Below, piece after piece: positions 1 to 5,076 of a stretch of DNA of 10,374 nucleotides. Every line of letters begins with the position of its first letter. Positions within the stretch are counted from its first letter, which is position 1. A model generated the notes under the pieces. That model did no database searches. It worked only from the letters and a program-made list of their open reading frames with translations, and was not told the origin of the DNA. The DNA is taken from the NCBI GenBank assembly GCA_964553025.1, contig CAZKJF010000017.1, forward strand, positions 1 to 10,374, given 5' to 3'. This DNA is from 2-01-FULL-49-17 sp964553025. Lineage in GTDB: Bacteria; Patescibacteriota; Minisyncoccia; 2-02-FULL-40-12; GWA2-44-9. A program made the position numbers and the translations under genes.

Positions 1-88
1 TGGCCGGCTGGTTGCCCCTATTTCAACCCCCCCGGGTTACCCGGGGGGGGGCCCGGCACGTTTTTGTGGGGGGGGGGCCGTCCGGGCC
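1..88. other. Homopolymer-rich, probably unreliable sequence at the window edge
   Basis: Within about 60 bases there is a 7-C run (27-33), a 9-G run (43-51) and a 10-G run (68-77), with a near-palindrome (CCCGGGTTACCCGGG) between the first two. Nothing like this occurs in the rest of the window. It falls inside ftsW just after a clean FtsW-like reading frame, and translation turns into Pro/Gly-rich nonsense and then a TAG at 18-20. FtsW proteins continue for well over 100 residues beyond this point. The simplest reading is low-quality or mis-assembled sequence at a contig end rather than biology. Confidence 0.75.
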
Positions 89-686
89 CCACCGCCACCA
101 ACACCACGAGCCCCAGCAGACCGATCCCCACTACGATTCCAAGCTGTTTCCAGCTCACGCCCGCCGCAAAATACATTCCCAAGGCAATGCAGCCGATGAC
201 GATAAGTGTCCCGATATCCGGCTGCAGCGCGAGCAGCACCGTTACCAGGCCGAGAATTAAAAAGAACGGCGCCGCACCATAGACCCAATTTTTCATCCGT
301 TCATGCCGCCCGCCGAACCATGCCGCAAGATAAATAATCAAAGCCAGCTTGAGCAGTTCGGCCGGCTGAAAGACAAATCCGTACAAATTCACCCAGCGCA
401 CCGCGCCCTTAGTGCCGTAGCCGAACTGCGGCACGAAAACCAAAGCCATAACGAATAATGCCCCGAACAAAATTACCAGCGAAAGTTTCCGCCAGACATG
501 GTAATCAATCCGCGACAGGAAATACGCAATCACCGCGCCGGGCAGAATACCGAACAAGAGCTGGTGGTAGAAATAATAGTAGGAAGAATCGAATTTCTTC
601 TGGGCATCGGCGATCCCGGCCGAGGAAAGCACCGCTAAGCCGAAAACGACAAGAATCCCGATTGTCCACGCAAGCTTCTTCCGCAT
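18..686 (-). CDS. ftsW: FtsW/RodA-type lipid II polymerase (SEDS family), 3' end corrupted or partial
   Basis: This is a polytopic membrane glycosyltransferase of the SEDS family, which polymerises lipid II into glycan strands. Beside mraY the division enzyme FtsW is more likely than RodA, but sequence alone does not separate them. Only about residues 1-201 are credible. They contain several hydrophobic helices, the family block KGAVRWVNLYGFVFQPAELLK (split here as KGAVRWVNLYG and FVFQPAELLK, about 93-113) and LQPDIGT (about 154-160), which carries the conserved Asp. I chose the ATG at 686 over a TTG at 704 because the protein then begins with a short basic segment (MRKKLAW) before the first helix and a -10-like TATACT lies 6 nt upstream. 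The apparent stop at 18-20 follows the G/C-run artefact, so the true gene should continue off the left edge. It is the fourth gene of the aspS-carboxypeptidase-mraY-ftsW unit. Confidence 0.85.
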   Translation of the reverse strand: MRKKLAWTIGILVVFGLAVLSSAGIADAQKKFDSSYYYFYHQLLFGILPGAVIAYFLSRIDYHVWRKLSLVILFGALFVMALVFVPQFGYGTKGAVRWVNLYGFVFQPAELLKLALIIYLAAWFGGRHERMKNWVYGAAPFFLILGLVTVLLALQPDIGTLIVIGCIALGMYFAAGVSWKQLGIVVGIGLLGLVVLVAVGPGRPPPHKNVPGPPPGNPGGLK

Positions 687-698
687 CTCCCCAGTATA
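687..698 (-). promoter_or_regulatory. -10-like box 6 nt before the ftsW start (possible leaderless start)
   Basis: On the minus strand TATACT (693-698) is followed by GGGGAG and then the ATG at 686. With normal spacing the transcript would begin at the A of the ATG. GGGGAG touches the ATG, so it is too close to act as a normal Shine-Dalgarno site. No good -35 is visible: the hexamer 17 nt upstream reads TTCGAT. It would give ftsW its own promoter downstream of the palindrome that separates it from mraY. Confidence 0.45.
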
Positions 699-714
699 CC
701 GCAATTGTCGCGAA

Positions 715-824
715 GATCGAAAATGACTTCCTCTGAAGGAACGCCCGGAGGCGGGTAGCCGAGGTAGATCAAAAATTCCAGCAGGAATTTTATGCGGTTC
801 CTGAAGAGGAAGTCATTTTCGATC
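715..824. repeat. Long interrupted palindrome with two internal hairpins filling the mraY-ftsW gap
   Basis: Arms 715-742 and 797-824 are reverse complements over 28 bp with one 2-bp mismatch: 20 perfect pairs (715-734 with 805-824), the mismatch, then 6 more (737-742 with 797-802). The 54-nt interior holds two further hairpins. One is CCCG-GAGG-CGGG (744-755). The other is AAAATTCC-AGCA-GGAATTTT (772-791), a perfect 8-bp stem. The whole can fold as a three-way junction in RNA or extrude as a cruciform in DNA. It starts 5 nt after the mraY stop codon and ends 16 bp before the ftsW -10-like box. No U-tract follows either arm, so it is not a classical intrinsic terminator. A small repeat element or a processing or stability element are alternatives. 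Confidence 0.85.
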
Positions 825-829
825 AGCAA

Positions 830-1891
830 CTAGCGAAGGGGCGGAATCTTGGAATCGATAAGAAAGAGTACCAGGCCAATGATCGCGCCGATAGCGTTGA
901 TCATCCAGAAACGCATGGTTACTTGCGTCTCGGGCCAGCCCAGCGCTTCAAAGGTATGATGAATAGGCGTCGACGGGAAAATCTTTTTTTTGCGTATCTT
1001 CTTGGATAAAAGCTGGAGAATCACCGAGCCGGACTCGATCAGCGGGATAACGGCGATAATCGGCAGCAGCAGCTCGGTGCCGGTCAGAAGCGCTACCACT
1101 CCGACGGTAAAACCAAGCGCCATCACGCCGGTATCCCCCATGAAAAACTTAGCCGGGAAAATATTAAACCACAAAAACCCGACCAGTGCGCCGATAATGG
1201 CGCCCAGGAAAATGACCAAATCAATCCGGCCCTGGTCGAACGCAATCGCCGCCAATGCGGCGAAAACCGTCAAAAACACACCGCCGGAGAGGCCATCCAG
1301 CCCGTCGGTTTCATTCATCGAGAAGGCAGTGGCAACCATGATAAACAAAAAGTATGGAATATAGAGCCAACCGACCGCGAAGTCGCCCAGAAACGGCACG
1401 GTAATCGTCGTGATTTCAAGCTTCGCATAGAACCACCACGCGCCGATCGCCGCCACGGCCAGGAAAAACAGCAACCGCTTGCCCATGCGAAACCCGCCGC
1501 GCTTGAGCACGCCGATCATATCATCAGCCATGCCCACAAACCCGGCCAGAATCAAAAATCCGAGCGGCAAGAGCGTCTGGCTGCGCGAGAGGAAATTAAC
1601 TCGAGACCAGAATCCGTCATGCAACGCCGAAAGCGCCCAGAAGAAGAGCGTAATGATTGAGACGGTGAGCCAAATCGGCAAGCCGCCCATCGTCGGCGTG
1701 CCTTCTTTTTTCTTGTGCAAAGAATTAAAAATCGGCGCGTCCGGCCGTTCAATTTGTTTTCCGGGCTTAAAGCGCGTGTACAGCACTTTAGTCCAGAAAT
1801 GCGTGATGATTAAATTAAGGAAAAAGGCGATGGTCGTAACGACGAACAAACGGACAACGTTGAAAATCGTAAGCGTATCTATGAGTTGCAT
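830..1891 (-). CDS. mraY: Phospho-N-acetylmuramoyl-pentapeptide transferase MraY
   Basis: This integral membrane enzyme transfers phospho-MurNAc-pentapeptide from the UDP precursor to undecaprenyl phosphate, giving lipid I, the first membrane step of peptidoglycan synthesis. At 353 aa it has normal family length. Diagnostic blocks are KKEGTPTMGGL (61-71), the metal-binding DD in MADDMIG (Asp123-Asp124), NETDGLDGLSGG (193-204) and FNIFPAKFFMGDTG (242-255), whose Asp253 is the third conserved catalytic aspartate. The late His motif is PIHHTFEALGW, so the usual third His of PxHHHFE is Thr313. About ten hydrophobic helices are visible. The ATG at 1891 is 8 nt below the preceding stop codon (7-nt gap) with no clear Shine-Dalgarno site, so translation is probably coupled to the carboxypeptidase gene upstream. 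It ends in TAG at 830-832, directly before the long palindrome. Confidence 0.96.
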   Translation of the reverse strand: MQLIDTLTIFNVVRLFVVTTIAFFLNLIITHFWTKVLYTRFKPGKQIERPDAPIFNSLHKKKEGTPTMGGLPIWLTVSIITLFFWALSALHDGFWSRVNFLSRSQTLLPLGFLILAGFVGMADDMIGVLKRGGFRMGKRLLFFLAVAAIGAWWFYAKLEITTITVPFLGDFAVGWLYIPYFLFIMVATAFSMNETDGLDGLSGGVFLTVFAALAAIAFDQGRIDLVIFLGAIIGALVGFLWFNIFPAKFFMGDTGVMALGFTVGVVALLTGTELLLPIIAVIPLIESGSVILQLLSKKIRKKKIFPSTPIHHTFEALGWPETQVTMRFWMINAIGAIIGLVLFLIDSKIPPLR

Positions 1892-1898
1892 AACGAAG

Positions 1899-2825
1899 TT
1901 ATTGCCATCGGTAAGCCTGTTTGGTCCATGCGACCAGCTGACTCATGGCCTCGAAACGGCCGGTAGAACCCAATACAATGGCGATTATTTTGTCGTCGGC
2001 TTCAGGGGCCTGGACAATCAGCATTATACACCCCAGCGCACTGTCTGTATAGCCGGTTTTTCCACCGAAAATATCCGCCAATTTACCGAGTAATTCGTTG
2101 GTAGACTTGATTTCGTGGGCAATGGAACCGTCGGCGGAAGCAACGACGGCGGTACGTTCGCGGGAGAAGTTCCACAAAGCGTCATAGCGGAGGCCGTAGG
2201 AAACGATTTTAATCAGATCATGAGCGGTTGAATATCCTGAATCATCCAAGCCGGCCGCATCCACAATATGCGTGCTCGTCATCCCCAACGACGCGGCTTT
2301 GGCGTTCATTTCGGCGATTAGATCAATACCCTGGGTCTGGGCATAGTCCCGAAGCGCGTAGGCCGCGTCGTTGGAGGATTCAATCAGCATCAAACGCAAG
2401 AGACTATTAACGCTGATGGTCTCGCCGACGAATAAATCCTGGCGTTCGCCATCGACTTTCACCGCTGTCGGATGGACAGTCACGACTTCGTTGGGGCTGA
2501 ATTTTTCCCACACCACGACTGCATTGAGAATCTTGGTCAGCGACGCGATCGGCAGTTTTTCATCGGGATTGCGGGCGAACAAATCGCGGTCGGATTTTAC
2601 GTCATATACGATCGCCGCTTTGGCATCCAAATTCGGGCCGCCATCCCGCTCGTCGCGAAGCGGCAGATAGTTAGGCTGGGTCAAAGGCAGAACAAATGCT
2701 TCAGCGGTATGAAAAACCGGCGCGGTCGTCGGGAACTCGCGGCTATGGATGATATTCGCGACAAATATCCACGCATTTGCGCAGATTAAACCCGCGACGA
2801 TCCCAATTGGTATCAGCCATTTCAT
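1899..2825 (-). CDS. Serine-type D-alanyl-D-alanine carboxypeptidase (penicillin-binding protein, peptidase S11)
   Basis: This is a membrane-anchored D,D-carboxypeptidase of the DacA/PBP5 type, which removes the terminal D-Ala from stem peptides outside the membrane and so limits cross-linking. All three active-site motifs of penicillin-binding proteins are present and correctly spaced: SLTK (Ser95 nucleophile, Lys98), SSN (150-152) and KTG (256-258). Residues 1-26 form one N-terminal hydrophobic segment that could be an uncleaved anchor. The protein (308 aa) ends soon after the catalytic domain and lacks the C-terminal beta domain and amphipathic tail of PBP5, so anchoring probably moved to the N-terminus. 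The ATG at 2825 lies 5 nt after the aspS stop and has no good Shine-Dalgarno site. The position between aspS and mraY supports a role in wall synthesis. The exact dac subtype is not assigned. Confidence 0.94.
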   Translation of the reverse strand: MKWLIPIGIVAGLICANAWIFVANIIHSREFPTTAPVFHTAEAFVLPLTQPNYLPLRDERDGGPNLDAKAAIVYDVKSDRDLFARNPDEKLPIASLTKILNAVVVWEKFSPNEVVTVHPTAVKVDGERQDLFVGETISVNSLLRLMLIESSNDAAYALRDYAQTQGIDLIAEMNAKAASLGMTSTHIVDAAGLDDSGYSTAHDLIKIVSYGLRYDALWNFSRERTAVVASADGSIAHEIKSTNELLGKLADIFGGKTGYTDSALGCIMLIVQAPEADDKIIAIVLGSTGRFEAMSQLVAWTKQAYRWQ

Positions 2826-2830
2826 GAATC

Positions 2831-4222
2831 TTAGCTGGTTATTTTAATGTGAAGCTCTTTGAGTTGTTTTTCTTCCAAGTCGGACGGAGATTCCATCATC
2901 AGATCGCGGGCGTCGCCCGTCTTAGGGAATGCGATAACCTCGCGGATATTGGGCTCGTCACCGAGAATCGTGAGCAGGCGGTCCAAGCCCCATGCGATGC
3001 CTCCGTGAGGCGGCGCTCCGAACGAAAACGCTTGAAGCATATGCCCGAAATTGCGCTCGACCCGAGCTTCATCAAAACCCATAATCGTGAACACAGCCCG
3101 CAAGCCGCTCGCGGTGTGATTGCGGATGCTTCCGCCGCCGACTTCGGAGCCGTTGAGCACGATATCGTATTGAGTGGTAAGAATATCACCGACGTTCCGG
3201 CCTTGGAGCAGATCATCTCGGAACTCCGGCTTGGCGGCCGAAAACGGGTTATGGGTAAACGTCCAGCCGCCTGCATCAGTCTTTTCGAAAAACGGAAAGT
3301 CAACGACCCAGCAGAACGCCAGAAGATTAGGATCGTTCTTGTCTGTGCGGATATCGGGCCGGTCAGTACCGTACTTTTCCATTGCTTCTTTGTAAGAAAT
3401 CTGCGGAAACGGGATCTGCTGGATCCGTTTTTCGGGAGCAAGCTTTTTGACCAATTCAATCAAAAGGTTTTCATTCAATCGCATCACGTCTTCCTGCTCC
3501 ACAAAGCTCATCTCAAGGTCAAGCTGGGTAAATTCCGGCTGACGGTCGCCGCGGGTGTCCTCGTCGCGAAAACAGCGGGCAATCTGGAAATATTTCTCCA
3601 CGCCGCCGACCATGAGGAGCTGTTTGTACTGCTGGGGCGACTGGGGCAGCGCAAAAAATTTACCCGGATAGAGGCGGGAAGGAACCACGTAATCCCGCGC
3701 GCCTTCCGGCGTCGATTTGGTGAGAACGGGGGTTTCAATTTCCAAGAATCCTTTCGCGTCAAGATAGTCGCGGATGAATTTAACGATCCGATGACGGAAG
3801 ATCAGATTCTTAGTCATGCGTGCCCGGCGCAAATCCAAATAGCGGTACTTCATCCGATGCTCTTCGCCGATTTCTCTACCATCGGTATCGATCGGAAACG
3901 GAGGCGTTTCCGATGTATTTAAAATTTCGAGCGCAACAGGCTCGATTTCGACGCGACCGGTCGGGATGTCGGAATTGACCATCTTTTCGGGCCGGGCATT
4001 GATTTTGCCCGTTACATGGATCGTCCATTCAGCTCGGAGCTGGCTCGCCTGCTCGTGGATTTCTTTATTGCCGGGAGTAAATACCACCTGCGCGATTCCG
4101 CTTCGATCCCGAATATCGATAAAAATAAGTTTACCGTGATCGCGACGATTGTGAACCCAGCCGTACAGTTCCACGGTCTGCCCCGCCAAGTCCTTGATGT
4201 CAATAACATTCGTTCGTTGCAT
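2831..4222 (-). CDS. aspS: Aspartyl-tRNA synthetase, short form without the GAD insertion domain
   Basis: This class II synthetase charges tRNA with aspartate in the cytosol. The protein is 463 aa, whereas typical bacterial AspRS is near 590. The N-terminal OB-fold anticodon-binding domain spans about 1-105 (YGWVHNRRDHGKLIF at 20-34). Motif 1 lies in FLEIETPVLTKSTPEGARDY (159-178), motif 2 in CFRDEDTRGDRQPEFTQLD (217-235) and motif 3 in GIAWGLDRLLTIL (408-420). Residues 285-312 run from YGTDRPDIR straight to WVVDFPFFE, where bacterial enzymes carry a GAD domain of roughly 120 residues. The core is otherwise bacterial rather than archaeal in type. His29 follows the pattern of non-discriminating enzymes, but Lys80 matches discriminating ones. 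I chose the ATG at 4222 because upstream codons in this frame are antisense to the next gene and a well-placed promoter sits directly before it. Confidence 0.96.
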   Translation of the reverse strand: MQRTNVIDIKDLAGQTVELYGWVHNRRDHGKLIFIDIRDRSGIAQVVFTPGNKEIHEQASQLRAEWTIHVTGKINARPEKMVNSDIPTGRVEIEPVALEILNTSETPPFPIDTDGREIGEEHRMKYRYLDLRRARMTKNLIFRHRIVKFIRDYLDAKGFLEIETPVLTKSTPEGARDYVVPSRLYPGKFFALPQSPQQYKQLLMVGGVEKYFQIARCFRDEDTRGDRQPEFTQLDLEMSFVEQEDVMRLNENLLIELVKKLAPEKRIQQIPFPQISYKEAMEKYGTDRPDIRTDKNDPNLLAFCWVVDFPFFEKTDAGGWTFTHNPFSAAKPEFRDDLLQGRNVGDILTTQYDIVLNGSEVGGGSIRNHTASGLRAVFTIMGFDEARVERNFGHMLQAFSFGAPPHGGIAWGLDRLLTILGDEPNIREVIAFPKTGDARDLMMESPSDLEEKQLKELHIKITS

Positions 4223-4256
4223 GTTGGTAGAATACCACAAAAAATTCCGAAAACAA
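4223..4256 (-). promoter_or_regulatory. Promoter of the aspS operon, predicted leaderless
   Basis: On the minus strand: -35 TTGTTT (4251-4256), a 16-nt spacer ending in TGG (an extended -10), -10 TATTCT (4229-4234), then six bases to the ATG at 4222. Standard spacing places +1 at the A of the ATG. No Shine-Dalgarno motif fits in the 6-nt interval. It would drive aspS, the carboxypeptidase gene and mraY. Confidence 0.65.
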
Positions 4257-4278
4257 GATGATAACTTGAGATTTGAAC

Positions 4279-4330
4279 AAAAAAAGAAAGCCCCTGGCGC
4301 TGATCTGCTTTCGCAGACAGCGCCAGGGGC
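4279..4330 (-). terminator. Intrinsic terminator of the 4854-4354 gene
   Basis: A 13-bp perfect stem (4290-4302 with 4318-4330; GCCCCTGGCGCTG) is topped, after a one-base bulge, by a further 5-bp stem (TCTGC/GCAGA) with a 4-nt loop. On the minus strand it is followed at once by TTTCTTTTTTT. It lies 24 nt after the stop codon of the 166-aa protein gene and just before the aspS promoter, insulating aspS from read-through. Confidence 0.93.
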
Positions 4331-4353
4331 GCAGAGATAGCGGGCGGCTCGCA

Positions 4354-4854
4354 TCAGCTCGCCACCCGCTTGTACAGGAAGTAGGGCATCATCAGGAGAA
4401 TCCTCTCCCGCTTCAGCCACTCCTTGCTGAAACGAACCCGGGGCTGCGTCGAGTCCGGCATGTACCAGTACTCTTCGTCGCCCACGGTCCGGATCTCTTC
4501 GCAGATCCGGACCGTGCTTTCGGCACCCACTTCGCGAATCGCGGCTCTCAAGTCGCGTTCGCACCGCCACAAATGCGGCAGAGCGGCCGAGATCCAGAGT
4601 TCGTCGATGCGGTTCTCAACCGCCCATCGTGCCGCTTCGCGCGCAATGCGCAAAGTCGGTGGCGGGTTGCCCGGCGTCTCCGTACAATACGTCATCTTCG
4701 CATTCCACGAAGGATCGAACTGCACATCGAGCTGGGTGAAGATCGGCGCATCGCCGAGAGATTCGGCCTTGCGGGCCGCGATCCTGGTAATTGCGACGTT
4801 CGATCGAAGTGTGTGTGGCACTCCGAATCCGAATGCGACTACTCCCGCTTTCAT
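4354..4854 (-). CDS. Hypothetical protein, 166 aa, distantly DUF218/YdcF-like
   Basis: I do not recognise this protein with certainty. It starts with a short beta-like segment (MKAGVVAFGFG) and then has an Arg/Ala-rich helix. A central stretch, TLRIAREAARWAVENRIDEL (67-86), is followed by a hydrophobic strand and helix (LWISAALPHLWRCERDLRAA, 86-105). The order 'Thr, helix, hydrophobic strand, His, Arg' loosely recalls the end of DUF218 (YdcF/SanA) domains, but this is weak and inferential. No signal peptide or clear membrane helix is seen. The start is the ATG at 4854 rather than the adjacent TTG: an AAAGGA site lies 10 nt upstream. It has its own strong promoter, a structured leader and its own terminator, so it is a monocistronic unit unrelated to its neighbours. 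The C-terminus (KEWLKRERILLMMPYFLYKR) is basic and hydrophobic. Confidence 0.8.
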   Translation of the reverse strand: MKAGVVAFGFGVPHTLRSNVAITRIAARKAESLGDAPIFTQLDVQFDPSWNAKMTYCTETPGNPPPTLRIAREAARWAVENRIDELWISAALPHLWRCERDLRAAIREVGAESTVRICEEIRTVGDEEYWYMPDSTQPRVRFSKEWLKRERILLMMPYFLYKRVAS

Positions 4855-4864
4855 CAAAGAACCG

Positions 4865-4933
4865 TCCTTTCTCTGCCTTCCGGCAGAAAATCTATCGTAC
4901 TTTCATTATACCAAAAATATCATAAAAAGTCAA
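4865..4933 (-). promoter_or_regulatory. Strong promoter and structured leader of the 4854-4354 gene
   Basis: Minus strand: -35 TTGACT (4928-4933), 17-nt spacer ending in TGG, -10 TATAAT (4905-4910), predicted +1 near 4898 (an A). This is the best promoter match in the window. The roughly 43-nt leader carries a 6-bp hairpin TCTGCC-TTCC-GGCAGA (4872-4887), followed by the Shine-Dalgarno-like AAAGGA (4865-4870), 10 nt before the ATG. The hairpin ends one base from the ribosome site, so it could influence initiation. Confidence 0.8.
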
Positions 4934-4958
4934 TACAGCCATTTTGGCCATGTTTTTA

Positions 4959-4987
4959 TTGCTGTTTGGCTATTTTTGTGGTATGCT
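4959..4987 (+). promoter_or_regulatory. Promoter of tRNA-Lys
   Basis: Plus strand: -35 TTGCTG (4959-4964), a spacer of exactly 17 nt ending in TGG, -10 TATGCT (4982-4987), then 13 nt to the first base of the tRNA. It is arranged back to back with the promoter of the minus-strand gene, with 25 bases between the two -35 elements. The TGG before the -10 is shared with most promoters I can read here. Confidence 0.65.
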
Positions 4988-5000
4988 ACCTTTATATATT

Positions 5001-5073
5001 GCGCCCGTAGCTCAGTTGGTAGAGCAACTCCCTTTTAAGGAGATGGTCGTCCGTTCGAATCGGACCGGGCGCA
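5001..5073 (+). tRNA. tRNA-Lys (anticodon UUU)
   Basis: A full cloverleaf of 73 nt can be drawn. The acceptor stem is GCGCCCG paired with CGGGCGC, with discriminator A73. The D arm is GCTC/GAGC with loop AGTTGGTA. The anticodon stem is CTCC/GGAG with loop CTTTTAA, giving anticodon TTT. The variable loop is TGGTC, and the T arm is GTCCG/CGGAC with loop TTCGAAT. The outermost anticodon-stem pair (27-43) is an A-A mismatch. CCA is not encoded (the next bases are CAC), so the genome must supply a CCA-adding enzyme. The 3' end is 3 nt from the stop codon of the convergent HD gene. Confidence 0.97.
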
Positions 5074-5076
5074 CAC

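Noticed and set aside
17..52. Near-palindrome with C and G runs as a terminator or operator
   Set aside because: It lies in what should be ftsW coding sequence at the window edge, among implausible homopolymers. An artefact is the better explanation.
687..704. TTG start for ftsW at 704
   Set aside because: It adds six residues that overlap the -10-like box. The ATG at 686 gives a normal basic start before the first helix.
635..829. Minus-strand ORF of 64 aa between mraY and ftsW
   Set aside because: It begins with TTG, consists mainly of the palindrome 715-824 and then runs into ftsW in another frame. The open frame is explained by the repeat arms.
2849..3922. Plus-strand ORF of 357 aa opposite aspS
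   Set aside because: It lies wholly within the well-supported aspS gene on the other strand, and the translation shows no recognisable domain. It is an open mirror frame of a GC-moderate gene.
4223..4570. 116-codon N-terminal extension of the aspS frame
   Set aside because: The extension is antisense to the 166-aa protein gene and its terminator and has Arg-rich shadow composition. The AspRS fold begins at the ATG at 4222, which has a promoter directly upstream.
4273..5038. Plus-strand ORFs across the terminator, the 166-aa protein gene and tRNA-Lys
   Set aside because: They read through a terminator, two promoters and into a tRNA gene. The minus-strand gene has a promoter, ribosome site and terminator of its own.
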